In this document: piece by piece, positions 1-11,588 of the stretch | How positions within the stretch are numbered: the first letter of the stretch is position 1 | Layout of the letters: each line of letters begins with the position of its first letter | Source: Actinernus sp. WN-2022 | Lineage: Eukaryota > Cnidaria > Anthozoa > Actiniaria > Actinernidae | Assembly: GCA_030867875.1 (NCBI GenBank) | Contig: JAOWCC010001589.1 | Span: forward strand, 76,717,537-76,781,536 | Reading direction: 5' to 3' | Length of the DNA: 64,000 nucleotides | Made by a program: the position numbers and the translations under genes | The notes under the pieces: generated by a model | The model's input: only the letters and a program-made list of their open reading frames with translations | Told to the model about the DNA's origin: nothing | Database searches by the model: none

Positions 1-688
1 GAATCCTACAACCCCTGCCATTTAAGTCGGACCTCTTCAGCAATTTCCGGCTATTTTTAACACAATCCCCCTCCCCCATTTCAATGTTGGTTTTCGAGAA
101 GACCGAAATGTTGCCTTTCTATCCCAACATTGTGAAGGGGGAGGGGGGACAAGCGAAGTCATAAAAAATGCCCGCGATGTGTCAGAGGAGTTCGTTCAGT
201 GTTCGGAATAGCCTTATTTTGTCGGGCGGTCCGTACTTAAATGGCGAAGGTTGTCTGAGGCGCTATTTTAGGTAGCTCACATGGTATAATTGTTAATAAC
301 GTCCAGGGAATTTAACGAAAACAGCTCAAAACGAGAGGGGGCAGTAAGCACTTGGTGGGAATACGGATGCGCTTGTCAATGCAAATTTGATGAAAAAGCC
401 CGATACCCCGGGTAAAATAATATCCGAGGGCGTATCCAAATATTTTACTTAATTGTTTTCGCACAATTAGGTTCAGTGATCACACTCAATGCTCAAAAAA
501 GTGGATAAAGGGGATTCGTTTATGCTGTAGATGTATCCGTTTCTACTGTTTTCAGTATTAATTCCGGTGCAGCATTTGCAATTGCGTTTCATCAAATGTT
601 CAAATTGTTTCATCAGTCTAGAAGCATGCGTGTTTCACAAAGCCCTTCAATCTATATATAGCTACTCAGTATAGAAACAGAATTCCAC
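1..688. other. Non-coding stretch at the window start
   Basis: No gene is recognised here. The only structure seen is a small palindrome at 64-150, listed separately. The sequence runs directly into a transposase remnant. Confidence 0.5.
64..150. repeat. Small inverted repeat with C-rich and G-rich arms
   Basis: The left arm (about 65-89, C-run followed by TTTCAATGTTGG) pairs with the right arm (about 123-149, CCCAACATTG followed by a G-run). The arms are about 25 bp with a short loop. It could be a tiny MITE remnant, or a palindrome that folds with a C/G-rich base. Confidence 0.5.
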
Positions 689-931
689 CGGATTCCGCCT
701 CGCAGTGCTGATCTCAATCCGATAGAGAATTGTTTCAACATAATTAAGTCATCTTTAGAGAAAGACGCTATCAAACAGAAAATTACGCGCGAGTCGTTCG
801 AGCAATTCAAAGCTCGTGTATCCCGGCATCTGAATAATATCCCACTACAGTTCGTTGACAACGCTGTTGAAAGCATGCCAAAAAGATTGCAGACTGTTGT
901 AGAACAGAAGGGACATAGGACCAGATACTAG
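689..931 (+). pseudogene. C-terminal fragment of a DDE (Tc1/mariner-IS630 type) transposase
   Basis: An open frame of about 80 codons begins in the middle of a transposase and ends at TAG 929-931. It contains IPPRSADLNPIEN, the signature around the third catalytic acidic residue (here the Glu of NPIEN) of Tc1/mariner and IS630-like DDE transposases. It continues with a helical tail (FKARVSRHLNNIP) typical of the protein C-terminus. The first two catalytic Asp residues and the DNA-binding domain are absent, and nothing upstream in this window supplies them. It is a truncated, inactive relic and no terminal inverted repeats were identified. It is not the same family as the transposase at 21.1-22.3 kb, which has the motif GHEANPTELF instead. 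Confidence 0.7.
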
Positions 932-2640
932 AGATGGAAAAGGACAACAACGGTTGCATATCCTGAGAACAGTCACTGCCGATTTATTCGTGGAAACTGT
1001 AACCGTTACGTTACCCACTGAGCGTAGTGTAAAACTGTTCTCGGACTCGGCCGATCAAGCCTGCTCTTACAAATTTATTCATAACCCACTCCTGTCTAAT
1101 ATATAACAAATAACACAGTTTATAAAATGTTAATCCGTTCCAGAACTATTGCTATGGCTTGTTGGCCTTTTTCCCCGTTCGGCCCTGCATTTCAGCCATT
1201 TCAGCCGCATAAGCTGTTGTTTTCCATCGGCATTTCTCCTCTCCATTTCTCATGGCCATGCAAAGTCACTTATTTAGACGTATTTCCATGCACTTATACC
1301 GTTAAAACGTTTTCATAACATATACACTGTTTAAGTTGTGTCATATAAAGCGTTCTAGAAGTACATAGGATGCGCCGAAATGCTGGTTTGAACATTTCTC
1401 CGTTGTAACGGTTAATAAATTCAAATTTTAGATGGAGTTTTATTTACAATGAGGGGAGAAATGAGCAAACTCTAAGTTGAAAGCCTGTATCACACAAAGT
1501 ACTCAGTTCATCGTGTTCAGCGTCCAAAACTCATACTATAGAGCAAGTTTTCTTGGCTGAGGCTTGCAATTACAGGCAGAAATCATCGTTTTGTGTTGGA
1601 GAAATGAACGGAGAATTGTAGAGATGATCACTTCCGGCTCATATCAGCTGTGTTAATAATGCCGAGCTTGAGGGCCGAATTCAGCGAACAATATATCTAC
1701 TGACTTATAGTAGGGCCGACACTGAGAAATTTCCCAACAGAGAAAGCTTTGCCCAAGCCGTTATCGAAGGATGGGAGCAAAATAACAACAAGGTTACAGT
1801 TTCCATATCGGTATTTGTTGGACTAAAGATTATTAACTGAAATGCCCGTTTTGTTTATCTCTATTTAAAAGCTTTTACCCTCCTTCCCAAAACTGCAGTC
1901 TGCTCATTATATTACAGAACTATAAAGGGAACTGTTGGAAGCCTTTAATTTCTCGAACCAAAATCTCGGCCGTGAGAGGAGTCTTGTTTACCGTGAGAGT
2001 TGAATAACTGCTTCGGTCATCATATTCTGTGCCGAGTGAGTGTTTATTACCTACGAAACGTACCTCCAACAAGAGCGCCAGTTGAAATATCCTGAGCCTG
2101 TTGGGAGTGTTGGAAGGCTTTCGCACGAGTGAACTTAAATAAAACATTAAACTGCTTACATTTGAGAGATGGGACTCCAAATTTGAGAGAAAATTCCTCG
2201 CGCCGTCGTCCACCATCTTGATTTACTGTATTTAATTATGTAAATACATTAACCTGGCGATTGTTGCGTGACCAGCACAGTGCAATGTGATTGGTTTGAA
2301 TTTGACCTTTAACGCATGCGCAGAACCCGTGCGACATGAAAAAAAAAAAAAAACGACTTGCATTTTAAGACTCGGCGCTGCCACAGGCAGCCCGAGTAAT
2401 AAACCATCTACGAAAAATGAGATATTCCTCCTCCTTATCAATCCGCCACATGAAATTCAAAACACTGTGGCTAAATACGTCTATGAGGGTTTTAAGGAAA
2501 GAACGCCGTAAAGTAGTAAGAAGTCATTGTACACTTAAATAGTCTTGTTGCAGTTCTATCATTGCTGTTATATTATATTATTATTAGCGTAACCGATGTC
2601 CTGAATAGGATAAGGGCTGGTAATAAACTTATGTCTATGA
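932..2640. other. No recognised gene
   Basis: I see no supported coding sequence. Short open frames lack protein-like features. A poly-A run of about 15 bases lies near 2339-2353. Confidence 0.45.
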
Positions 2641-2645
2641 CTTTG

Positions 2646-2707
2646 AGAGAGGGGGGGGGGGGAGCTTGTCATTTTGAGGCCTGAGGAAGGGGGGGGGGGG
2701 AGCTTTA
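2646..2707 (+). repeat. Duplicated G-run motif
   Basis: Two runs of about 12 G, each followed by GAGCTT, lie about 40 bp apart. They look like a short local duplication carrying a homopolymer. Confidence 0.5.
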
Positions 2708-2709
2708 GT

Positions 2710-3660
2710 GAATTTCGTCTTTAATAATAATATATTTTTCCCGGAGTTATTAGGGGCTTAATGTTATTTATTCAACAAGGGCATCATCCCAGGTAAATAA
2801 GTTACACACCTAAGTAGAAGGTTGATAAATTGCAATTCAATTAAAATATTTCAGAGAAAATTTTACTGTAGCCTTTGTACTAGTGCACGTAAAGTAGGAT
2901 GATCGTGGATATTATCCTTTTTCAGTGTTCAAATCAATAAGATATTTGTCAAAATTCATGGTACTAAATACAGCTTGTAGAAAGTCTTTAAATGTTCTAC
3001 TAAAAATGAAAATGAAATATATTTTCATAAATCACTAAGCAGCATTGTTTGCCTTGTATATTGTTGCATAAAAGTACTGTTCATAATGGTTTTGAATGTT
3101 ATTTTCTATTGACCATTACAATGTAGCTTATCGGCATAGTGGGTATAAGGACAGAGGACTAGAAAGCAAGAGAGTTAAGCCTGTCAAACGGTAATTCGGT
3201 AATTAGATCAGTTCTAACTAGAAATACCTTTCTGGATAAACAGCTTATTAACTAATGAGAAGATAAAACGGCGGTAAGTTTTGCAATTTTCTAGCAGTGT
3301 AATTAACTCAAATTCGGAAAGAATTTGAAATGACTTTCCGAAGAAAAAGAGTGTTACCGACTCGCGTATTTTCGTAGCCAGTAGTAGTAATAGTAGCTAA
3401 ATTAAAGAGGACTTACACTTAATTTATAAAAAAAAATTAAAAATATTCAGTGCGTTGACATGTTAGTACTGCCTATATTTTCTAAGGCGGGACGATTTCA
3501 AAAGGAATTTTACGAGTACAAGGGAGGGGAGGGGGAGGGGGGATCGCTGTGACACCGGGTCCATCGATTTGAGCTCACAAACTTCATATTCATTTACCTC
3601 ACACCCACGGCGATGCAAGCTTTAAACGATTCTGGAGGGTTCTCTTGGACATTCTAATCC
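2710..3660. other. No recognised gene; one G-rich block
   Basis: There is no coding support. At 3521-3542 four or more runs of G are separated by single A residues, a pattern that can form a G-quadruplex on the plus strand. Confidence 0.45.
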
Positions 3661-3664
3661 CATG

Positions 3665-3827
3665 GTAAAGTAAAGTAAAGTAAAGCAACTTTATTTAACG
3701 TCGGTAACTCGTGACAGTACAGTGAGACTGATAAACTAGAGGCCGACGGGAGACCTACGATTTTACGTCTTTATCCGAGAAGACGTGAAGGTCTAACCAT
3801 TTGCAGTTGTTTCACAAAGGCAGCACC

Positions 3828-3866
<39 letters not shown>

Positions 3867-3934
3867 CCGGGGTTTGAACCCGCGACCTCCCGCTCAACAG
3901 ACCGGAGCTTAACGACTGAGCTAACCGGGAGGCG
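3665..3934 (-). mobile_element. tRNA-derived SINE (family 1), reverse orientation
   Basis: Read on the minus strand, the element starts with a tRNA-like head. An A box (GGTTAGCTCAGT) lies at about 3915-3928 and a B box (GGTTCAAACCC) at about 3870-3881. It continues through a unique body (ACACTCAGGGTCTTAAAATA) and ends in a TTTACTT tail repeat at 3665-3685. Related copies lie at 7749 (+) and 50496 (-) in this window. It should be transcribed by RNA polymerase III and mobilised by a LINE partner. Confidence 0.85.
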
Positions 3935-4091
3935 GTACTTCTCAAGAAAGCTTAGTATAGTTTCTTAGTTATAGTTTTTTTACTGAAATAAAATCTATAA
4001 TTTGGTTTTCTTCACGTATGATTATTAGCCTATGTCCACCATGTTGGAATTGAAACTAGAAACCTCGTTCCCAGGACCACCTCGGTCAGTT

Positions 4092-4502
4092 CTTTTGCGT
4101 TAGTGTTTTGACTTTTGCGTTAGTGTTTTGGGTTTTGCGTTAGTGTTTTGGGTTTTGCGTTAGTGTTTTGAGTTTTGCGTTAGTGTTTTGAGTTTTGCGT
4201 TAGTGTTTTTGACTTTTGCGTTAGTGTTAGTGTTTTCCCTTTTGCGTTAGTGTTTTGGATTTTGCTTTAGTGTTTTGACTTTTGCGTTAGCTATAGTGTT
4301 TTGGATTTTGCGTTAGTGTTTTGACTTTTGCGTTAGTGTTTTGACTTTTGCGTTAGTGTTTTGACTTTTGCGTTAGTGTTTTCCCTTTTGCGTTAGTGTT
4401 TTGGATTTTGCGTTAGTGTTTTGGATTTTACTTTAGAGTTTTGACTTTTGCGTTAGTGTTTTGGATTTTGCGTTAGTGTTTTGGGTTTTGCGTTAGTGTT
4501 TT
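4092..4502 (+). repeat. About 20-bp minisatellite
   Basis: About 20 copies of TTTTGCGTTAGTGTTTTGNN sit in tandem. Variation is concentrated in the last two or three bases (GAC, GGG, GAG, CCC, GAT). A few units have small indels. Confidence 0.9.
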
Positions 4503-5012
4503 GCACTTTTAGCTTAATTTTCAACTTTTTATGATCACCTGGTTGGTCACCTAATATAAATTTTACCAAAAGTTTATGTTAGAACGACTAAAAACAACCA
4601 TTATAACAACCATTGTTCTAGGATTTGAGCAAATTCAAGTGACTCTAGATCTCTATTCAACAAAATAGATGTAGCCTCGTTTTCATGTTCAAACCATGCC
4701 TTAACATGCTTGAGAAGTCAGGGTTACTAAAGAAAAAACAAGCACATTGCATGGCACTATCCAACACACGCTATAACGTAGCTAGCGCATAAAACGCATG
4801 TTCACATCATATTATGACACGTGGAGTGGCAACCATGTGCAGCTGTTTCGTCCTTGTTAGGACTCATCAGCATGGCATAGCCCCCAAGACCGTCAGCCTC
4901 ACTGAAGATCATAGGCATCAGAATCTGGTTACTCCACGGGTAATACGTTGTGTGTTACTAAAGAAAAACGCCACCCATCTGTAGTGTGTAGGGTAGGGGC
5001 GAAGATCACTAT
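4503..5012. other. No recognised gene; fragment of a dispersed repeat
   Basis: Near 4690-4715 the sequence GCCTTAACATGCTTGAG matches, inverted, the terminal motif of the repeat family also seen at 8.7, 15.86 and 24.59 kb. The rest is unassigned. Confidence 0.4.
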
Positions 5013-5456
5013 ACGCACAGTGCGTGTACACCTCGACTACTGATTGGGTTCGAGTCCCACTTGGGTCAGAGATTTTTTCTCTTTCCCTCGTAGGGCGTGC
5101 ACACTTAGCACTACAGCTTACCACTTCATACATTACATTCTTTACACTTACTAGTGCTACGCGGCAAACATGATTCAATATCATAACTACATATACATAT
5201 AATTATAATCGCCGTGACCCCATATAACGCACCAATACCCACGATTGCTCTCATCTGACTTGATAGCTCAGTTGGTAGAGCGCCAGACATGTAACCTGGA
5301 GGTCGTTGGGTTCGAGTCCCACTTGGGTCAGAGATTTTTTCTCTTTCCCTCGTAGGGCGTGCACACTTAGCACTACAGCTTACCACTTTATATATTACAT
5401 TCTTTACACTTACTAGTGCTACGCGGCAAACATGATTCAATATCATAACTACATAT
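5013..5456 (+). repeat. Two-unit tandem array of a tRNA-Thr-like element
   Basis: Two copies of a roughly 260-bp unit lie head-to-tail. Each unit ends with a B box, a T-run (GATTTTTTCTC) and a shared tail through CATGATTCAATATCATAA. The first unit has lost its A box, since unrelated sequence replaces the 5' half of the tRNA-like part. The second is complete. A near-identical array lies inverted at 56.87-57.37 kb. Confidence 0.8.
5258..5330 (+). tRNA. tRNA-Thr(UGU)-like sequence, probably a SINE head or tRNA pseudogene
   Basis: The A box (TAGCTCAGTTGG) and B box (GGTTCGAGTCC) match RNA polymerase III promoter consensus. The anticodon arm CCAG/CTGG presents a 7-base loop CATGTAA, giving anticodon TGT. 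A T6 run follows at once and could act as a terminator. The 5' and 3' acceptor strands do not pair well, which argues against a working tRNA. It sits inside a repeated 260-bp unit. Confidence 0.4.
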
Positions 5457-6365
5457 ACTGATTATTACACTGACTGTGTGTAGTGAAACTACCACATTTT
5501 ACAGACAATTTACATGTACAGTTCTTCAAAGTCAGTAAATGATCATGATTAGATATTTCCAGTGTTTTCGCCGTAAAAAGAAATTACACGCCTGAATCAT
5601 GTACTTCAGATGTAGAAGACGTACGAGTCGTTCCTGCATCTACATTTATTACTGGACAACGCATGCGCATCGAGTCCAGGGCCATAAAACAATAAAAAGT
5701 TACAATCCATATAAAAAGTAAAATAGAAACTAGTATACAATCTTCATTAAAAATACAATTGCATTATTGGTCTAAAATAAAGTCGTAACAATCAAGAGAC
5801 TCCTTGGTCGAGCGCGAAATGCCGCAGATTTTAGGTCTCTGACTCCAACTTTGTAACCTGACAACAATTTTTTGAAGAATTCATGCAAGAAGAGCACATA
5901 AGACTATCAAAATTGATATTGAACTTGTTAATTTAATAGATACAAATACTATCACTGATGTCACTGTGACTATAAGTCTTACTTAGATTATTTAAAAAAA
6001 TATTGTAATAACAATAATAAATGATATATAAATAGGTATAAACAATAATCTACTTGTGACGTTAAAATATAAATACGATAACCTATTCGCTGGGAAACTG
6101 TGAGCTTCGAGGATCAGATAATGTCCAAGGACAAATATCAGGGCATATTTTAACGCCACAATGTAGGTTAGTGTTGTTACCATTGTTCATATATTCTCTT
6201 TGACGCGCGCTTATAAAATACGCTCACAGGGGGTGTATTCGCTGAAATTTCCCGCTCGCGTAGAGAAAATATCGGGTCACGTGACGCATTCAACCAATCA
6301 CGCGCGAGAGAAAATATTCGATGGCATAATGAAGCACTGATATTTGTTCGCGGATATTATCTATT
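5457..6365. other. No recognised gene; diverged dispersed repeat at about 5795-6010
   Basis: The segment around 5795-6010 resembles 10785-11000, with shared blocks such as AAGAAGAGCACA and a following AT-rich tract. This suggests two old copies of one repeat. Nothing coding is seen. Confidence 0.45.
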
Positions 6366-6369
6366 CCAA

Positions 6370-6463
6370 GAAGCGAACAGTATCCGAGAGCGAAGCGAAC
6401 AGTATCCGATAGCGAAGCGAACAGTATCCGAAGCGAACAATATCCGATAGCGAAGCGAACAGT
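6370..6463 (+). repeat. Short tandem repeat of about 20-22 bp
   Basis: About five imperfect copies of GAAGCGAACAGTATCCGATA occur in tandem. Some units have lost the GATAGC part. Confidence 0.8.
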
Positions 6464-6620
6464 TCTCAGTGGTGGAGATCCTTCGATAACACTGTAGTTT
6501 ATATAATAATTTATTTTATTCATTATAGCTAAGTAATTTCGCGAGGTATGATTGGTCAATTTGCAGTCCATAACTTTTCCGGTCTCAAAGGAAATGAACA
6601 AGCCATATAATAAACATATT

Positions 6621-6770
6621 ATTAATCTCGTTTGCTCGGTCCGTACCGTAAGTTATGGATCCTCATTTATCCCCCTTTTATGGCCCGTGCGCTTCGCGGT
6701 TGGGCGATAAAATTGGAAAAACCACGGTCCATAACTTATGGTACGGACCGAGCGAATTAACGAGGTTAAT
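6621..6770. mobile_element. Palindromic MITE-like element
   Basis: The left arm (6621-6659) and right arm (6727-6768) are inverted copies that share GCTCGGTCCGTACC and AAGTTATGGA, with about 65 bp between them. No ORF is present. A related half-site (CATAACTTATGGTATGGA) occurs near 60185. Confidence 0.75.
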
Positions 6771-7747
6771 AAGAGGTATTTACGGGAGTCCTTTCTCGCG
6801 CTCGCAGTGAGTTTAGGTCACGTGACGCGGTTCCACCAATCACGCGCGATAGAAAATATTTGATGGTTCATATTTATCTTTCTAGTAATTTTCTGCCATT
6901 TTCACTTTTAAATATGCGATTCTCAAGTAACTTAAGGCCTGGATTTGTGTCCTTAACAGACCCCCAGCAGAGATTCTAAAGATCTTCAATTCTCTGTCGA
7001 TATATTTTCACGTAAGTTGTCCAAACTATAAAAATACCTACTATTTGACTTTCTTTATCAGATGGAAGTCTCATTTAGTGTCACATGACATTCCTTAGTT
7101 GGTGACGTCATAAAACGAGTCTCTTGAAATGGGGGAAGTTTACACAGGAAACTTTTGATTTTTTTTTGCCTTTTTATCACACTGCTTAAAATGATCGAGA
7201 GCGGTGATGTCGGCTATTCAATAACTCGGTGTTCAGACAAGTTATTTATTAGAATATAGCATTGTTTATTAACAGGAACCAGTGTATCTAGTTCATTTTC
7301 ATTGTAAAACGTGTATGGAGTCGAGTAATGACGGATTGTGGACTTCGACATTGGATCTCTCGCTCCGCTTTGGCCGCCAATGTTTTCAACTTTGAACTCG
7401 ACAATTTGCGGACTTCTTAGGAAGCACACCCTTTCGCGGGAAAAAGCAATATATTTATAGAATGGGCTCCTGTTTATACTATAAGATATTTTACCATTTA
7501 CTAGTGTCAAGTGACCTGTTATTTAATTGATTCCGTTATAATCTGGACATGATTAAAAGGCGGCTTATTCAAGCCCTTTATTATGAGTAATAGAACAATG
7601 AAGAAAAAAGATTCATCTAAGTTCACTTTTGCTACCCGTTTTTGTCTAAAGGTTTCAACCGTTAACGGTCGTTTTCAAGTCATGTGACACAACTTTGAAA
7701 AATACAGTTAGTTCATGTTGTTACAAATACTGATAACAAACAGCATA
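6771..7747. other. No recognised gene
   Basis: Nothing coding is supported. The first 100 bases contain a roughly 55-bp direct repeat (6812-6867) of 6268-6323, built around GTCACGTGACGC and CCAATCACGCGCGA. Confidence 0.45.
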
Positions 7748-7748
7748 C

Positions 7749-7812
7749 CGCCGGTTAGCTCAGTGGTTAAGCGCCGGTCTGTCGAGCGTGAGGTCGCAGG
7801 TTCAAACCCCGG

Positions 7813-7851
<39 letters not shown>

Positions 7852-8025
7852 GGTGCTGCCTTTACGGCCTTTACATACAATACTGTAAACGGTTAGACCT
7901 TCACGTCTTCTCGGCCGGATAAAGACGATAAATCGTAGGCCCTCGGAAACCTCCACAGAAGGGCTTTGAGCTTGTTGAGGTTCTCCGTCCACCTTCGAGT
8001 GGCAAAACAGAATAAATGTAAAATA
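7749..8025 (+). mobile_element. tRNA-derived SINE (family 1)
   Basis: The A box GGTTAGCTCAGTGG is at 7753-7766 and the B box AGGTTCAAACCCC at 7799-7811. The same body as the 3.7 kb copy follows until about 7945. The 3' part then differs and no TTTACTT tail is present, so the copy is either recombined or a subfamily with another tail. Confidence 0.8.
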
Positions 8026-9650
8026 CCGAGTTTCATAAAGATTGGATGAACTATGTCAAACACGAATTGGAGTCTTTCATCAGGGGTTCCAAATATTGAG
8101 AAAACAAATGAAACCCGAGAGGCGTGTTTGACATGTCTTCTCGTGCGAATGCAAAACCGACAATTTACATCCGTTTCTTTTCAAACTTCATTGGCAAGTA
8201 TTGTTTACCGTTTGACTGTTGTATCTAATTATTCAATAGATGGCTTATTATTCTTTTTTGATGGCAGTGATTTCAACTAGCGTACTAGTAGAGTAGTAGA
8301 CAAGAGTTAGTACAAGCAGTCGGAAGGGTCGTGGTTCGAACTCCAGTGGAGGCAGACGTTTTCTTTCTATGTCATTCTTCATTTCTTTACTTCTTCGCTC
8401 CTTACTTGTAGTTTATCAGTATGTAATTAGTTAGTGGTTCATGAATATGATGATTAAGAAATATTGATCACTAGGGTTGGAAATATGATCAAACACTAGT
8501 GCGTTTGGAACTGGTGTTTCATTGGATGTCAAGATGCATCCACCTGACGAAGCTTCGAACAAGGGTTTCACCCGGTATCAAGACCCATGCATGTGACCAA
8601 ATACAGTTCCTCCATTGGATGGCTATCTCATGAATTATTAATGAGTTTGAGAAGGAAGCTTCTCCTTTAAATAAAAATATGCCAAATTAACAGGCGAGCC
8701 AGGCCTTAATATGCTTGAGTTGGAATGAGGTTTTCCAAGCCGTCCAAACACGTTATAGCGAAGCTGGGCTCTGACTCGCCCTGGCTCACATGTATCAGAT
8801 CTCCTTTCCCGTAGGTAAGAGAGGATCTGAGTCGAGTGTTTTGTTCTACAATAATGCATTGTCATTAGCCAATCACCTGCTTGGATTTTGTACAATGCAC
8901 GAAAATTGAATAAAATAATGTACGCTCGAGGTCTCCGGAAAAACTGCGGATGCACGAGCAGAACGCGAATGCATTTAGCAGATTTTCAAGACCTCGAAAG
9001 CGCATCATTTTGTTTCAGGACTTAGGATAACCATCTTCTGTTTCTTTTGATTAAAAATCAAGTTTTGAGTTCAGAATCGTCTAATTTTTGTTCATTTGTG
9101 TTATTTTACGATCGCGGAAGTTGGGGGTGGGTTTCTATTTATGGACCCTAATTTTAGCATCTATAATAGTGACCCAGTGCTCTAATTGTGACCCATGTTC
9201 TAATTGTAACCCACCCTGAAAATCAATCTAAGGAATAGTAACCCAGGGTTTCTATTAGAACATTTACGGTACGCCGTGTTTTTCTCCACCAGCCAATCAG
9301 AAAGCTCAGTGCACGTGAACATGGAAAACTTTGTGGAGTGGAGGACTGGACACTGATAGACTTTTCGCAAAACGTTTGAAACGCGGTGGATTGGGCCATT
9401 CGTAGCTATTATTTTGCTAAAACTAAAAGTCTCTTCGATTGAAATGCCAAGACATTGAGTTTTTCTAGGGCTGACAAACGTTTTACGGGCTTTGGAGGGT
9501 GTAGCTGCCTAGCTTGCCAAACTAGTTTTTCCTCACTGTCTTCGTACAAATTTCAAAACAAACTGAACACTTTATTAACACATTACAAATACATCTGGTG
9601 AAGCCTGAAACGTCTCGAAAAAGCTGTCAAACTGTGAACAAATACAAATC
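8026..9650. other. No recognised gene; repeat fragments
   Basis: A lone B-box-like block (GTGGTTCGAACTCC) at about 8331-8345 may be a SINE remnant. GCCAGGCCTTAATATGCTTG near 8698-8717 is an inverted terminal motif of the family described at 24.59 kb. The motif CATGAATTATTAATGAGTTT at about 8629 recurs at about 29421. Confidence 0.4.
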
Positions 9651-9907
9651 ATGTCTGCGAGGGACAGAAGGGCTAGTAAAATCGACGATTACAAGGTGTA
9701 CTTACGATTATGCGAGGACTGGAGGCGAAGAACGAAAACACTGACTAAACACACGTGCGAACCGAAAACATGGCCGTCTAGGACTGGCCTCGATATGATG
9801 TTACTGACACAGGGAACCCAAACGGCCGTGAGGGCATTTCGCACATTTTACGAAAGCCGGATCCTGGCGCTCTTAACGGCATGTGGTAGTATAAATAATC
9901 GACATCC
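9651..9907 (+). CDS. Possible first coding exon, product unknown
   Basis: An ATG-started frame of about 85 codons ends at CATCC followed by GTAAGTA, a good splice donor. The translation is basic and polar (MSARDRRASKIDDYKVYL) and has no recognised domain. No acceptor or second exon was found that continues it. It could equally be a chance open frame. It is reported because the start and donor are well placed relative to each other. Confidence 0.2.
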
Positions 9908-10451
9908 GTAAGTAAACAACTGATAACTTTACCAGATCGTAGTAGTGTCGTGTATATTCGTGCCTTTTAAAAGTAATGGCTGAAAATATATAGTAAACGG
10001 CCCGATTTCTCAGTTCGGATCATGTCCAGTTTACGACTCTATTGATGATGGTGTCGTAAACTTTAGACCATGCATACGCACCATTCAGTCGTGAACTAGT
10101 TTTCTTTCTGAAACTTAATGTTTTGTTCGTAATACTAAACTCCAATTCAAATATTCTACAAATTACAGCGTACCAACGTGATTTAGATCACCCTGGTTAT
10201 ACCAGAGCTTATAATCTCTCTCTCGGAAAGCGAGACATTCCTGTGTTAAATGCAATGCATTGAGCAAGTTCAAGTTTCTACAAAATCGCATCCATTCATA
10301 AAGTATTCAAACTCGATCAGCACAAAATTATAAAAAATAAATTTTAAAAAATATATAATAATAATAAATGGTTTATTTTAGGTCGAAGATACAGGAAGCT
10401 GTTACCGGGTCTCCCAAGCCAGAGGCTTATATTTAAGTATTCCGACGAACT
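9908..10451. other. No recognised gene
   Basis: AT-rich sequence with no structure that I can name. Confidence 0.4.
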
Positions 10452-10640
10452 CCAGGATCGAATTGGAATTTAGGTTGGTTTTTGAGGAGGGAGGAAAACC
10501 AGTGAACCCGGAGAAAAACCCCCAGAGCAAGGACCATATACCAACAAACTCAACTCACATATGGTGCCGCGTCCGGGAATCGAACCTGGGCCACATAGGC
10601 GAGAGGCGAAGCGCTCAAACACTGCGCCACCCCGGCTCCC
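10452..10640 (-). mobile_element. tRNA-derived SINE (family 2), reverse orientation
   Basis: On the minus strand it begins GGGAGCCGGGGTGGCGCAGT, which is an A-box-like head. The B box GGTTCGATTCCCG lies at about 10574-10586. The body (GTTGAGTTTGTTGGTAT, then GGGGGTTTTTCTCCGGG) follows. A second, shorter copy lies at 32395-32507. Confidence 0.8.
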
Positions 10641-10784
10641 TATAGCAGTTTCAAAGCATGCGGAATTGTCACTTGTGGTACCTAGGCCAGTCTGAGACCT
10701 AAATTAGGTATAGATAATACTGAATAACTATTTTGTAGAATTATGCTATAAAACCTGCGGCACAATCCCATTCCTCGAGGCTCC

Positions 10785-11000
10785 TTGGCCGAATCCGATT
10801 TTGTAAGCGGACACAAATTCATCGAAGAAGAGCACAATAGACTAAAATTAATCTTAAACTTGTCGTTTAATAGAACAAATACTACCAAATGTAATTAACT
10901 ATAAATCAGTAATTAGCTACAACTGCCTTACATAGCCTAAAGAAAACTTTAAATGTTGTAATAATAATAAAACTATAATAATATAACGATATAACAGGAT
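10785..11000 (+). repeat. Diverged copy of the 5.8-6.0 kb dispersed repeat
   Basis: It shares CTCCTTGG, AAGAAGAGCACA and the downstream AT-rich tract with 5795-6010. The copies are clearly old and no ends could be defined. Confidence 0.45.
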
Positions 11001-11128
11001 ATCAGACCAGTGCGCCTAATAAAGTACTGATAGATCGAGTAAATGAAATAATAAAAAAGTCCCAATATATCGTCAACGTCTTTTAAGACGTTTAAAAACG
11101 GCCTACTTCTGCAAAAGTTGTGTGTGTT

Positions 11129-11502
11129 TCTCTCGCACGAACCCCCCTTGCTCTCGCTCGAACCCCCTTTCATCTCGCTCAAACCCCCCTTGCTCTCCCT
11201 CGAACCCCCCTTGCTCTCGCTCGAACCCCCCTTGCTCTCGCTCGAATCCCCCTTGCTCTCGCTCGAACCCCCCTTGCTCTCGCTCGAACCCCCCTCAGTT
11301 TCTCTCGCTCGAACCCCCCTTTCTCTCGCTCGAACCCCCCTTTCTCTCGCTCGAACCCCCCTTGCTCTCGCTCGAACCCCCCTTGCTCTCGCTCGAATCC
11401 CCCTTCATCTCGCTCGAACCTCCCTTCATCTCGCTCGAACCCCCTTTTATCTCGCTCGAACCCCCTTCATCTCGCTCGAACCCCCCTTCATCTCTCTCGA
11501 AC
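11129..11502 (+). repeat. 21-bp minisatellite (CTCTCGCTCGAACCCCCCTTG)n
   Basis: About 17 units, with variants CTTG, TTTC and TTCAT before CTCGC. Because the unit is 21 bp and stop-free, three plus-strand frames and one minus-strand frame stay open across the array. These frames are artefacts of the repeat and not genes. Confidence 0.9.
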
Positions 11503-11588
11503 AAGGACCGGCACTATAAAGGGTCTCAACCAGATTGAAGACACCTTCATTGTCAATCAGTCTTTGTCATGATCAATTGCTAACCGCC

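Noticed and set aside
4918..5446. Minus-strand ORFs sharing MILNHVCRVALVSVKNV
   Set aside because: They are repeated because the tRNA-like unit is repeated. The Pol III boxes explain the sequence better than coding does.
9651..9911. Confident gene call on the 86-codon ORF
   Set aside because: Only the start and a donor-like site support it, so it is kept as a low-confidence exon.
11118..11572. Three overlapping long plus-strand ORFs rich in Leu/Pro/Ser/Arg
   Set aside because: They are produced by a stop-free 21-bp repeat unit that leaves several frames open at once. There is no evidence of a protein.
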